A program made the translations under genes and the position numbers. A stretch of DNA of 64,000 bases from UBA7803 sp041686955 (lineage in GTDB: Bacteria > Pseudomonadota > Gammaproteobacteria > Pseudomonadales > Azotimanducaceae), in assembly GCA_041686955.1 (NCBI GenBank), contig JAWLCV010000006.1, positions 1 through 64,000 on the forward strand, read 5' to 3'. The stretch's first letter is position 1, and every line of letters starts with the position of its first letter. Under the pieces are notes generated by a model that worked only from the letters and a program-made list of their open reading frames with translations, did not search any database and had not been told where the DNA came from. This document shows, in pieces, positions 52,336 to 61,134 of the stretch.

Positions 52336-54021
52336 ATGGCTGATATGCCTGCTGAAGTGGGATCCGTCAACGCGGTGACCTCTGCAATCTCGCGGCCGGG
52401 TGGCGGCCGGGGGCTCGACGTGAGCTTCCTGGTGGGATTCGCCAACCTTCCCGTCGTGCGTCAGATCGCGCTGATGGTCGGCCTGGCGGCCAGCGTGGCC
52501 CTGGGGTTCGCGGTGGTGCTGTGGAGCAAGGACGTGGACTACCGCCCGCTGACGGGGGTGGTCTCGCCGCACCAGGCCAACGAGGTGGCCGAGGTGCTCA
52601 CCGCGAGCGGCATCCCTCACCGTATCGACCCCACCTCCGGCCTTCTGCTGGTTCCCTCGGAGCGCATCCACGAGGCCCGGATGAAGATGGCCGGGGCAGA
52701 CATCGTGGACGGCTCGCAAACCGGATTCGAGCTGCTGGACAAGGAACAGAGCTTCGGCGTCAGCCAGTTCATGGAGGTGGCCCGGTATCGCCGCAGCCTG
52801 GAAGGGGAGCTGGCGCGCAGCATCGCTTCCATCAACGCCGTGCTCCGGGCCCGGGTGCACCTGGCCATTCCCAAGCAGACGGCGTTCCTGCGTGACCAGC
52901 GCAAGCCCACCGCCAGTGTGACGGTGGTGCTCGCTCCGGGGGCAAGCCTGAATGGGGACCAGGTGCAGGCGGTGATGAACCTGGTGGCGGGAGCCGTGCC
53001 TGAGCTGCAGCCCGAGAACGTGGCGGTGGTGGACCAGCGCGGCAAGCTCCTTTCGCGCCGTGACGAGGATCCGGCGCTCGAGCGCACGGAGCGGCAGCTC
53101 GCCTACATCCAGCGGCTGGAGGATCAGCTCCAGGAAAAGCTCGGGAACATTCTCGCTACGGTGGCCGGCCCGAACCGCTTCCGCAGCGAGGTCAACGCCG
53201 ACGTGGACTTCACCGCGCTGGAGGAGACGGCGGAGTCCTACGACCCGGAGATGCGGGCGCTGCGCAGCGAGCAGAGCCTGGAGGAATCCCGTTCCACCGC
53301 GGAGGCGGTGGGCGGCGTGCCCGGGGCGCTCAGCAACCAGCCTCCCGGCCCGGCCAGCGTGCCCGAGGTGGCGCAGGCAGAAGAGCAGGTAGAGACCGTG
53401 GCCGCCCGGCCGCAGCAGACCCGGGTGCAGGCGACCCGGAACTTCGAGGTGGACCGCACCATCAGCCACACCCGGCATCAGGTGGGCCGGGTCACCCGGC
53501 TCACCGTCTCGGTGGTGGTGGACGATGCCCGGGGCCGGGCTGCCGCCGAGGCGGGCTCGGCCGGCGACGAGCCGGGCTGGAGCGAGGCGGAGCTGGAGCA
53601 GCTTGCGTCGCTGGTGAAGACCGCGGTCGGTTTCGACAGTCAGCGCGGCGACATCGTCACCGTGGTCAGCAGCCCCTTCTTCGTTCAGGAGGCCGCGCCG
53701 GTGGAGCCCGTGCCGTTCTGGATGGAGACCTGGTTCCTCGAGCTTTGCAAGCAGGTGCTCGGGGCGATCATCGTGCTGCTGATCGTGATGGTGCTGCTGC
53801 GTCCCCTGTTCAGGAGCCTGAGCAAGGCCGGGGAAACCATCCGTACCCAGCAGCACCTGGCCATGGCGGCGCAGCAGGGGTCGCTGCCGGGAGCGGGTGG
53901 CGGCACCCTCGCGCCCCCCATGGACGACCACCGGAAGCTCGAGACCGTGAGAAGCCTGGTGGCGGAGCGCCCGGAGACGGTGGCGCGGGTGGTCAAGCAG
54001 TGGACCTCGATCGATGACTGA
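52336..54021 (+). CDS. fliF: Flagellar MS-ring protein FliF
   Basis: The 561-residue protein has TM1 (about 43-63), the YscJ-like ring-building motif (LLVPSERIHEARMKMAGADI), the FliF C-terminal region (NFEVDRTISHTRHQVGRVTR, LTVSVVVDD) and TM2 (about 465-490). It ends with the FliG-binding tail LVAERPETVARVVKQWTS. All ring segments are present. It overlaps fliG by eight bases. Confidence 0.97.
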   Translation: MADMPAEVGSVNAVTSAISRPGGGRGLDVSFLVGFANLPVVRQIALMVGLAASVALGFAVVLWSKDVDYRPLTGVVSPHQANEVAEVLTASGIPHRIDPTSGLLLVPSERIHEARMKMAGADIVDGSQTGFELLDKEQSFGVSQFMEVARYRRSLEGELARSIASINAVLRARVHLAIPKQTAFLRDQRKPTASVTVVLAPGASLNGDQVQAVMNLVAGAVPELQPENVAVVDQRGKLLSRRDEDPALERTERQLAYIQRLEDQLQEKLGNILATVAGPNRFRSEVNADVDFTALEETAESYDPEMRALRSEQSLEESRSTAEAVGGVPGALSNQPPGPASVPEVAQAEEQVETVAARPQQTRVQATRNFEVDRTISHTRHQVGRVTRLTVSVVVDDARGRAAAEAGSAGDEPGWSEAELEQLASLVKTAVGFDSQRGDIVTVVSSPFFVQEAAPVEPVPFWMETWFLELCKQVLGAIIVLLIVMVLLRPLFRSLSKAGETIRTQQHLAMAAQQGSLPGAGGGTLAPPMDDHRKLETVRSLVAERPETVARVVKQWTSIDD

Positions 54022-55042
54022 ACAGCAACGGACCACGAGCTCGGGGCTCAAGAACCGCACGCCGCTGGAGCGTGCCGCCATACTGATGCTCACCCTGGGC
54101 GAGCGGGACGCCGCGGCCGTGCTCAAGTGCCTGGATGCCTCGGGGGTTCACAAGCTGGGGCGCGCCATGACCCAGCTCACCGACGTCAAGCGTGCGGACG
54201 TGGATCTGGCGCTGGACATGTTTCTCGAGGAAGTGAACCAGGAATCCAGCATACCGCTCGATTCCGCCAGTTACCTGAAACGGTTGCTGGTGGACGCCGT
54301 GGGCGAGGAGCGGGCCGTCGAGATACTCGAGCGGATCTTCGGTGAGAACACCAACGCGCTCGACAAGCTGCGCTGGCTCGACGCGCGCAGCATCTCGGAG
54401 TTCGTCGCCAAGGAGCACCCGCAGGTGCAGGCCATCATCCTGTCGCACCTGGAGCCGCATCACGCCGCCGAGGTGCTCGACTTCTTTCCGAACGACGAGG
54501 TTCGCGCCGACCTGATCATGAGGATCGCGACCCTGGATTCCCTGTCGCCCACCGCGCTGCGGGAGGTGAACGACATCGTGGAGCAGGAGCTGGTGGGCAT
54601 GACGTCCAGCCGGTTCATGACCTTCGGGGGCAAGAAGGTGGCGGCGGAGATCCTGAACGGCCTCGATTCGCGGATCGAGGAGGAGGTGATGGCCAACATC
54701 AAGGGGGTCAACGAGACCCTGGGCCAGGAGATCGAGGATCTGATGTTCGTCTTCGCGGATCTGGCGGACGTGGAGGACCGGGACATTCAGACCCTCCTGC
54801 GGGAGATATCCAACGACGCGCTGAAGCTGGCACTGAAAGGCGCGGACGACCGGGTCAAGGACCGCATCATCGGCAACATCTCCAAGCGGGCGGCGGAACT
54901 GCTGCTCGAGGACATGGAGATCATGGGCCCGGTGCGGCTGTCCGACGTGGAAGCGGCGCAGAAGGAAATTCTCGTGATCGCCCGACGCCTCGCCGACAGC
55001 GGTGAGATCGTGCTCGGCAACTCCACCGAGGAGATGATCTGA
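54014..55042 (+). CDS. fliG: Flagellar motor switch protein FliG
   Basis: The 342-residue switch protein has N, M and C domains. The EHPQ motif is in KEHPQVQAIILSHL (about 135-140). The C-terminal torque helix carries alternating charges (DDRVKDRIIGNISKRAAELL, in 20-residue excerpt DDRVKDRIIGNISKRAAELL). It binds FliF, FliM and the stator MotA. Stop overlaps the fliH start. Confidence 0.97.
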   Translation: MTEQQRTTSSGLKNRTPLERAAILMLTLGERDAAAVLKCLDASGVHKLGRAMTQLTDVKRADVDLALDMFLEEVNQESSIPLDSASYLKRLLVDAVGEERAVEILERIFGENTNALDKLRWLDARSISEFVAKEHPQVQAIILSHLEPHHAAEVLDFFPNDEVRADLIMRIATLDSLSPTALREVNDIVEQELVGMTSSRFMTFGGKKVAAEILNGLDSRIEEEVMANIKGVNETLGQEIEDLMFVFADLADVEDRDIQTLLREISNDALKLALKGADDRVKDRIIGNISKRAAELLLEDMEIMGPVRLSDVEAAQKEILVIARRLADSGEIVLGNSTEEMI

Positions 55043-55599
55043 TGAGCGAGGCCTTCGTCTGGCCGGTGATCGGCGGCGGGCGTGGGGCACCGGAGCGGCC
55101 GCCGGCGGAGGTGGAGGCGGAAGCCAGCGCCCGTGGCCACGCCGAAGGCTTCGAGCGGGGGCTGGAAGAGGGGCGGCAAGCCGCCGAGGTGGAAATCGCC
55201 GCCCTGCGCGAGCGGCTGCAGGAGGGGTTGCAGTCTCTGGATGCCGCTGTGCAGGAGTTGCGGCAGCGGGAGCTCACCGATCTGGCCGCGCTGGCCCATG
55301 CCCTGTGCCGCCGCGTGGTGGGGGTAGAGCTCAGCACCTCGCCGGAGACCTTCGAGCACGTGCTGAGCGAGGGGCTTGCCCGGCTGGATGCCGGGGCCGA
55401 GGGTGCGGAGGTGCACCTGAATCCCGACGACTACGCGCGCCTGCACCCGGGCTATCACGGCACCATTCCCATGCATCCCGATCCCCAGGTAGCCGCCTGT
55501 GGCCTGTCGGTGCGGGTAGCGAGCCGCACGGCGGATTTCGATCCCATTGCCCTGGTCGATGCGCTGTTCGAGGAAGTACGCCATGACCTCGCCGGCTGA
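55042..55599 (+). CDS. fliH: Flagellar export ATPase regulator FliH
   Basis: The 185-residue protein has an N-terminal FAWP-like segment (EAFVWPVIGGG), a glycine-spaced helix (GHAEGFERGLEEGRQ) and a C-terminal domain with LAHALCRRVVGVEL and VHLNPDDYARL. It inhibits and positions FliI at the export gate. It overlaps fliI by 17 bases. Confidence 0.94.
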   Translation: MSEAFVWPVIGGGRGAPERPPAEVEAEASARGHAEGFERGLEEGRQAAEVEIAALRERLQEGLQSLDAAVQELRQRELTDLAALAHALCRRVVGVELSTSPETFEHVLSEGLARLDAGAEGAEVHLNPDDYARLHPGYHGTIPMHPDPQVAACGLSVRVASRTADFDPIALVDALFEEVRHDLAG

Positions 55600-56956
55600 G
55601 CGGTTGTGCCGCTCGCTGGAGGCGAAGGCGGCGTCGCTGCCGCCGCGCTTTTTCTTGCGGGGCCGGGTTCGGCGGGTGGTGGGCGAGACGGTGGCGGTGA
55701 CCGGTTGCGCGCTCGGGCTCGGGGAACGCTGCCGCATCGAGATCGCCGGCAAGGCCGTCGACGGCGAGGTCATCGGCATCAGCAACGACGAGATTCTGGT
55801 GCAGCCGCTGGCGGACATCCGGGGCCTCGGCGCCGGCGCCCTGGTGTCGCCCGTGCACCGCAGCGCGGAGCCGTGCCTCGATGCGTTGCTGGGTCGGGTG
55901 GTCACGGGACTCCTCGATCCGGTGGACGGCGGGGGCGCCATTCCGGTGAGCCGGCGCGAGCAGCGGGTGCCCGAGTGCATCAATCCCCTAGAGCGGCCGC
56001 CCATTCGCGAGCCCTTCGACCTCGGGATCCGCGCCCTCAACGCCCTGCTCACCGTGGGCGTGGGCCAGCGCATCGGCCTGTTCGCCGGCAGCGGCGTGGG
56101 CAAGAGCGTCCTGCTCGGCATGATCGGCCGCTACGCCAAGGCGGATGTGGTGGTGGTGGGGCTGATCGGCGAGCGGGGCAGGGAGGTTCGGGAGTTCGTC
56201 GAGGAGAACCTGGGGGTGGGTCTCGAGAACGCGGTGGTGGTCTCGTCACCGGCGGACGACTCCCCGGTCATGCGGATTCGCGCAGCGTTTGCCGCCACCC
56301 GGGTGGCGGAGCGCTTCCGCGCCGAAGGTAAGCGGGTGCTGCTGATGATGGATTCCCTGACCCGGGTCGCTCAGGCCCAGCGCGAGGTCGGGCTCGCGGC
56401 GGGGGAGCCGCCGACCACCAAGGGCTATACACCTTCGGTGTTCCGGCTGCTGCCACGACTGGTGGAGCGCGCGGGCAACGTGGCCGAGGGCGGCGGGTCC
56501 ATCACGGCCGTGTACACGGTGCTCACCGAGGAGGACGACCTGCAGGAGCCGGTGGCGGACGCGGCGCGCGCCATCCTCGACGGCCACATCGTTCTCGACC
56601 GGGGGCTGGCGGAGTCGGGCCTGTATCCGGCCATCGACGTGTCCGCCTCCATCAGCCGTGTCATGTCCCGGGTGGCGGGCGCAGAGCAGGAGCGCGCGGC
56701 CCGCGCGTTCAAGCAGCTCTGGAGCCGTTACCGCGAGCAGGAGGATCTGATCAGCGTGGGAGCCTACGTGCCCGGCTCGGATCCGCTCACGGACCAGGCG
56801 GTGGCGCTGCAGCCGCAGCTTCGAAACTTCGTCGCCCAGGCCACCAGCGACGCCGCGGCCCTGGACGCGAGCATCCAGGCGCTGCGCAAGCTCATGCAAC
56901 CGGCGGAACGGGTCCTGGACCGCGCCGCCCGACCGACGGAGAGCAGACATGGCTAG
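55583..56956 (+). CDS. fliI: Flagellum-specific ATPase FliI
   Basis: The 457-residue F1-beta-like ATPase has Walker A GLFAGSGVGKSVLL (about 166-178), the LIGERGREVREF motif, Walker B LLMMDSLTRVAQAQRE and TTKGYTPSVF. It energises unfolding and export of axial proteins. The ATG at 55583 lies inside fliH, as is common. Confidence 0.97.
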   Translation: MTSPAERLCRSLEAKAASLPPRFFLRGRVRRVVGETVAVTGCALGLGERCRIEIAGKAVDGEVIGISNDEILVQPLADIRGLGAGALVSPVHRSAEPCLDALLGRVVTGLLDPVDGGGAIPVSRREQRVPECINPLERPPIREPFDLGIRALNALLTVGVGQRIGLFAGSGVGKSVLLGMIGRYAKADVVVVGLIGERGREVREFVEENLGVGLENAVVVSSPADDSPVMRIRAAFAATRVAERFRAEGKRVLLMMDSLTRVAQAQREVGLAAGEPPTTKGYTPSVFRLLPRLVERAGNVAEGGGSITAVYTVLTEEDDLQEPVADAARAILDGHIVLDRGLAESGLYPAIDVSASISRVMSRVAGAEQERAARAFKQLWSRYREQEDLISVGAYVPGSDPLTDQAVALQPQLRNFVAQATSDAAALDASIQALRKLMQPAERVLDRAARPTESRHG

Positions 56957-57380
56957 ATCCAAGCTCGGCGCGCTGCTGCGCTTTCTGGAGCATCGCGAGC
57001 AGACCGCACAGCGGGTACTGAAGCAACGGCATCAGGCGGTGGACGGGGCGCGGGTGAAGGTGGACCAGCTAACGGCGCTGCAGGCCGAGTATCAGCAACG
57101 CCTCGGAGCAGCCGGGGAATCCGGAATGCGGGCCACGGACCTGCGCCTCTGGCGCCGCTTCACGGAATCGTTGGAGGATGTGGTGGCTGTCCAGTCGGCT
57201 CAGGTGGCGGCACTGAAGCGGGAGCTCGAGCAGGCGCAGGCGGCGTGCCTGGCCGCCCGGGCCCGGCGGCACGGGGGCGAGCTGCTGCAGGATTCCCGTC
57301 GACGCGAGGAGATGATCGCCGCGCGCCGCAAGGAGCGAATCGAGTCCGCGGACGCCGCTTCCCGGCGCGGTCGGGAGTGA
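56949..57380 (+). CDS. fliJ: Flagellar export protein FliJ
   Basis: The 143-residue product is a long antiparallel coiled coil, rich in Arg, Gln and Glu, as FliJ. The start motif LGALLRFLEHREQTAQRVLK and position after fliI support the call. It is the central stalk of the export ATPase. A sigma54 promoter for fliK begins 20 bases after its stop, so the fliE-fliJ transcript may end here. Confidence 0.9.
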   Translation: MARSKLGALLRFLEHREQTAQRVLKQRHQAVDGARVKVDQLTALQAEYQQRLGAAGESGMRATDLRLWRRFTESLEDVVAVQSAQVAALKRELEQAQAACLAARARRHGGELLQDSRRREEMIAARRKERIESADAASRRGRE

Positions 57381-57399
57381 GAACCCACTGCCCGTCGGA

Positions 57400-57417
57400 T
57401 TGGCAATGATCTTGCAC
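57400..57417 (+). promoter_or_regulatory. Sigma54 promoter of fliK
   Basis: TTGGCAATGATCTTGCAC has GG at 57402-57403 and GC at 57414-57415 with the required ten-base separation, and matches the -24 TTGGCA and -12 TTGCA elements. Predicted start near 57427. It separates the fliE-J group from fliK and the export genes. Confidence 0.85.
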
Positions 57418-57482
57418 ACGAGCCAGGACGGATTCATCGCGTGAGCGGTGAATCGAGCCAATTGCAGACGGCGAAACACCAC

Positions 57483-58820
57483 ATGAATCCATTGCTTCAG
57501 CTTTCCGGCGCCCCCGGGACCTCTCAGCTTCCGGGAGCCGGGAGCGCCGACCCCGGCGGGGGGCCGCTGCCGGCTGCGGGTCTGGCGAAAGACGGGCCAT
57601 TCGCGACGGCGCTCGATGCGGCACGGGCCGGGATGGGCCTTCGCGAACCGGTTCAGGAATGCGACGCCGAAACCCCGTCGGACCCCTTGTCGGCCGCGCA
57701 CTCGGCCTCGGCCCCAGCGCTCGCGCCGCCAGAGCCGGGCTGCGCGGCGCCGGCGGCCGGGACGCCGGGCGGCAAACTCTTGCCGTTGGCGGTGGCGGAA
57801 AGCGGCAGCGGATTGCCGCCCGGCGGCGTACCTCGTGGCGCAAAGGGGTATTCGGCACCGGTTGGCGCCCCGGCGGGCGCGGCCATTTCCTTTGACAAGG
57901 CGCCGACCGCCCTTGCCGACGTGTCCGGATCGGGCTCGACCCGGGCCGGCGGCGGTGTTGCACCGGCCACACCGGCGGCAGGGATGGTCCCCGACCTCCC
58001 GGCCGTGGAAGTGGAGTCGGGTGCGGGGAGCGCAGAGCCGAAGACGGGCCCGACCCGAGGAGCGGTCCCATCGGCTCTCCCGGAGACGTTGCGGACGCTG
58101 GCGGTGGCAGAGGGTGCCCCCGATTCGAAGACGGATGCCCAGGCGCTCCGCGCGCCGGTGGCCGAAGCGGCGGCCGTGGCCGAAGCGGTGGCCGCGCTGC
58201 TCGAGCGGCGGGGACGTTCGGAGCCCGCCGGCTCGGTGTCTGGGCCAGCCGCGGCCTTCGGGCCGGTGCGGACCGCGAGATCGGCTGCCGGTGAGGTTGC
58301 GTCGGCAGCGGCCGACGTTGTCTCTGCCAGCGATGCCGGCGCCGCCGCTGGCAATGACGGGGTCGAGTCCGTGGCCCGCGCTGTCGCGCCCCGGGCCGGC
58401 GCAGCGCTGCTCCAGGCTCGGGACCTGGGCGCTCTGGCCGAGCGGGTGGAGATGCTCATGCACCGGCGCGCGGACGCGGCCAGCCTGAAGATGTCCCTGG
58501 GCGACCTGGGCGATCTCGAGATCAGCGTGCGCATGGAGTCGCGGCAGGCTCACGTGCACTTCGCGGTGCACGATCCCCAGCTTCGGGAGAACCTGGAAGC
58601 GCAGTTGCCGAGATTGCGCGATCTGCTGGAGCAGGGAGGGCTCGATCTCGGCGACATCGGCATGAGCTCCGGGCCCGACTCCGGCGGCGAGCCGGAATCC
58701 CGGGACCGCGGCCCGGCCCGGGTTCCGTCGCTGGCCGCGGATGGGGATGTCGGGGGTCAGACCGCGTCGGACGAGCGCGAGTGGCGCAGCGGCGATCATC
58801 TGATTGACGCATTCGTCTGA
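57483..58820 (+). CDS. fliK: Hook-length control protein FliK
   Basis: The 445-residue protein has a long Ala/Pro/Gly-rich N-terminal ruler region without clear folds and a conserved C-terminal Flg_hook domain (about 310-400: LKMSLGDLGDLEISVRMES, VHFAVHDPQLRENLEAQLPR, LRDLLEQGGLDL). FliK measures the hook and switches FlhB specificity. The start is uncertain: the ATG at 57483 fits the predicted sigma54 transcript, while a GTG at 57441 would leave only about 14 bases of leader. Confidence 0.9.
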   Translation: MNPLLQLSGAPGTSQLPGAGSADPGGGPLPAAGLAKDGPFATALDAARAGMGLREPVQECDAETPSDPLSAAHSASAPALAPPEPGCAAPAAGTPGGKLLPLAVAESGSGLPPGGVPRGAKGYSAPVGAPAGAAISFDKAPTALADVSGSGSTRAGGGVAPATPAAGMVPDLPAVEVESGAGSAEPKTGPTRGAVPSALPETLRTLAVAEGAPDSKTDAQALRAPVAEAAAVAEAVAALLERRGRSEPAGSVSGPAAAFGPVRTARSAAGEVASAAADVVSASDAGAAAGNDGVESVARAVAPRAGAALLQARDLGALAERVEMLMHRRADAASLKMSLGDLGDLEISVRMESRQAHVHFAVHDPQLRENLEAQLPRLRDLLEQGGLDLGDIGMSSGPDSGGEPESRDRGPARVPSLAADGDVGGQTASDEREWRSGDHLIDAFV

Positions 58821-58885
58821 ATCTCGCGCCGCATTTCCGTCGGATCGCCTCGCTAACTCAAGATCCTTGACTACACTTCCCGTGA

Positions 58886-58903
58886 ACGCCGGTTTTCCGG
58901 CGT
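58886..58903. other. Hairpin between fliK and fliL
   Basis: ACGCCGG-TTTT-CCGGCGT forms a 7-bp stem with a four-base loop in the 150-base gap between fliK and fliL. No T run follows, so this is not a classical terminator. No clear promoter for fliL is seen in the gap. Confidence 0.5.
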
Positions 58904-58970
58904 ACGAGCAGGCCCCCGGCGACTGAAACGCCAACGGAGCCTCTGCGGTCCTCGACCGACGGGAACGTGT

Positions 58971-59414
58971 ATGAACAAACGACTCATCTTCGCCGCTGCC
59001 ATCGCCCTGGCGCTCGCCGTCCAGATCGCCCTGCTGGCGGTCTTCTGGCCTGGCGGCGATGACGAGCCCGACGCGGTTGCGGAGCCGGCCGCCGAACGGG
59101 CCATCTACTACAGCCTGCGGCCTCCGTTCGTGGTCACCCTGCCGTACGGCGACCGCCAGTTCATGCTGCAGGCGGATCTCGCGGTGATGGCGCATCAGCG
59201 TCCGGCCATCGAGGCCGTCATGCGTCACGGCCCTCTCATCCGCGCCGAGGTCATCGATTACCTGACGGATCTGGATCCTCACGACATCCAGGCCCCGGAG
59301 GGCAAGGCACAGATCCTCGAAGGCCTCACCGCGCTGATCAATGCAGCCCTCGAGCGGGAGGCGGAAGCCGAGACCATCGACTCGGTGCTGTTCAACAACC
59401 TGGTGATGCAGTGA
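58971..59414 (+). CDS. fliL: Flagellar basal body-associated protein FliL
   Basis: The 147-residue inner-membrane protein has one N-terminal membrane helix (about 5-25) and a periplasmic domain with YYSLRPPFVVTL, RQFMLQADLAVMAHQ and a C-terminal INAALEREAEAETIDSVLFN, all typical of FliL. It supports stator function under load. fliN, not fliM, follows. Confidence 0.93.
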   Translation: MNKRLIFAAAIALALAVQIALLAVFWPGGDDEPDAVAEPAAERAIYYSLRPPFVVTLPYGDRQFMLQADLAVMAHQRPAIEAVMRHGPLIRAEVIDYLTDLDPHDIQAPEGKAQILEGLTALINAALEREAEAETIDSVLFNNLVMQ

Positions 59415-59426
59415 TCGGAGAAACCC

Positions 59427-59771
59427 ATGAGTGACGAATCAACCACCGAGCAGCTCACCGCCGATACGGCGCTGGCCGAAGGCGACACGTTCGAGGAGGC
59501 GGCGGAATCCGACCGCAACCTCGAGGTGATCATGGACATTCCCGTGCGCCTGTCCATGGAGGTGGGTAGCGCCAGCGTCAGCATCCGCAGGCTCCTGCAG
59601 CTCAATCGCGGCTCCGTCGTGGAGCTCGACCGTATGGCGGGGGAGCCCCTGGACGTGCTGGTGAACGGCAAGCTCATCGCCCGCGGCGAGGTGGTGGTGG
59701 TGAACGACAAGTTCGGCATCCGCCTCCACGAGGTGGTGAGCGCCAAGAAGCGCATCGAGACCCTTCACTGA
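59427..59771 (+). CDS. fliN: Flagellar motor switch protein FliN
   Basis: The 114-residue C-ring protein has an acidic N-terminal tail and a SpoA domain: VIMDIPVRLSMEVGSASVSI, LQLNRGSVVELDRMAGEPLD, VLVNGKLIARGEVVVVNDKF. It forms the lower C ring and binds FliH. It directly follows fliL because fliM has been placed elsewhere (15031-16008). Confidence 0.97.
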   Translation: MSDESTTEQLTADTALAEGDTFEEAAESDRNLEVIMDIPVRLSMEVGSASVSIRRLLQLNRGSVVELDRMAGEPLDVLVNGKLIARGEVVVVNDKFGIRLHEVVSAKKRIETLH

Positions 59772-59782
59772 CGGGCTCCTCC

Positions 59783-60106
59783 ATGGACGTCACCTCCAAT
59801 CTGATCCAGGTGGTGCTGGCCCTGGCCGCGGTGGTGGGGCTGGTGCTGCTGTGCGCCTTCGCCGCACGCCGGCTCATGGGTGGCGCCCAGGGCAGCGGCG
59901 GCCAGATCCGCGTGCTGGCGGTGAAGCCGCTGGGCACGCGGGAGCGGCTTGTGCTGGTGGAGGTGGCCGGCGAGGTGACCCTGCTCGGGGTGACCCAGCA
60001 TCAGATCACGGCACTGCGTGAGCTGGCCGGCGGTGTGGTCGCCGAGCAGGCATCGGCGCCGCGCTTCGCCGATGCGCTGGGCCGGCTGATGGGGAAAGGT
60101 CAATGA
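59783..60106 (+). CDS. fliO: Flagellar export protein FliO
   Basis: The 107-residue protein has an N-terminal membrane helix (LIQVVLALAAVVGLVLLCAF, about 6-25) and a small cytoplasmic domain with IRVLAVKPLGTRERLVLVEV and LLGVTQHQI. It assists FliP assembly. It overlaps fliP by four bases. Confidence 0.92.
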   Translation: MDVTSNLIQVVLALAAVVGLVLLCAFAARRLMGGAQGSGGQIRVLAVKPLGTRERLVLVEVAGEVTLLGVTQHQITALRELAGGVVAEQASAPRFADALGRLMGKGQ

Positions 60107-60864
60107 GCCGCCGCTGGTGTGCCGGCGTCGCAGCGGTGGCGCTGCTGGTGGCGCTCCTGGTGCCGGCGCAGGCCCTGGCAGCCCCGGAGCTGCCCATCGC
60201 CACCGTCACCGGCGCGGACGGAACCAGCCAGAGCTACAGCGTCAGCATCCAGATTCTGGTGCTGATGACCCTGCTCACCCTGCTGCCGTCGCTGGTGATC
60301 ATGATGACGGCCTTCACCCGCATCATCGTCGTCTTCGCCATTCTGCGGCAGGCGCTGGGTCTGCAGCAGACACCGTCGAACCAGATTCTCATCGGGCTGG
60401 CGATGTTCCTCACCATCTTCGTCATGATGCCGGTTCTCCAGCAGGTGAACGAGACGGCGATCGAGCCCTACATGGAGGAAACCCTGGCTCCCCAGGCGGC
60501 GCTGGCGGCGGCGGCGGAGCCCATCCGTCAGTTCATGCTGGGGCAGACCCGCGAAGCGGATCTGTCGCTCTTCATGAGCATGGCGGAGCAGGAAGCAGCC
60601 ACGCCCGAGGACGTGAACTTCTTCGTGCTGGTGCCGGCGTTCATGACCAGCGAGCTCAAGACCGCGTTTCAGATGGGCTTCATGATCTTCATCCCGTTTC
60701 TGGTCATCGACCTCATCGTCGCCAGCGTGCTCATGTCCATGGGCATGATGATGCTGTCGCCGCTGATCATCTCTTTGCCCTTCAAGATCATGCTGTTCGT
60801 GGTAGTGGACGGCTGGGTGATGGTCATGGGAACCCTGGCCAGCAGCTTCGGAGGCGTGCTGTGA
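60103..60864 (+). CDS. fliP: Flagellar export gate protein FliP
   Basis: The 253-residue polytopic protein has a cleavable signal peptide (to about residue 26), then LLPSLVIMMTAFTRIIVVFA, LRQALGLQQTPSNQILIGLA and C-terminal PFKIMLFVVVDGWVMVMGTL. It forms the core of the FliPQR export channel. All membrane segments are present. The stop overlaps fliQ (GTGA). Confidence 0.97.
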   Translation: MSRRWCAGVAAVALLVALLVPAQALAAPELPIATVTGADGTSQSYSVSIQILVLMTLLTLLPSLVIMMTAFTRIIVVFAILRQALGLQQTPSNQILIGLAMFLTIFVMMPVLQQVNETAIEPYMEETLAPQAALAAAAEPIRQFMLGQTREADLSLFMSMAEQEAATPEDVNFFVLVPAFMTSELKTAFQMGFMIFIPFLVIDLIVASVLMSMGMMMLSPLIISLPFKIMLFVVVDGWVMVMGTLASSFGGVL

Positions 60865-61130
60865 CCCAGGGCGACGTGCTGTTCCTGTTCGGCGAGGCCC
60901 TCTATCTCGTGGTGGTGGCGGTGGCGGTGCTGATCCTGCCGAGCCTGCTCGTGGGCCTGGTGGTCTCGGTGTTCCAGGCCGCGACCCAGATCAACGAGCA
61001 GACCCTGAGCTTCCTGCCGCGGCTGCTGGCGACCCTGGTGAGCGTGATGGCCCTGGGTCCCTGGCTGCTCGGCGAGCTGGTGGACGCGTTCCGCGAGCTC
61101 ATGTTCATGATTCCCGGGCTGATCGGCTGA
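60861..61130 (+). CDS. fliQ: Flagellar export gate protein FliQ
   Basis: The 89-residue product has two membrane helices and the family motifs GLVVSVFQAATQINEQTLSF and LPRLLATLVSVMALGPWLL. The GTG at 60861 overlaps the fliP stop. It is part of the FliPQR gate. Confidence 0.96.
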   Translation: MTQGDVLFLFGEALYLVVVAVAVLILPSLLVGLVVSVFQAATQINEQTLSFLPRLLATLVSVMALGPWLLGELVDAFRELMFMIPGLIG

Positions 61131-61134
61131 GCGC

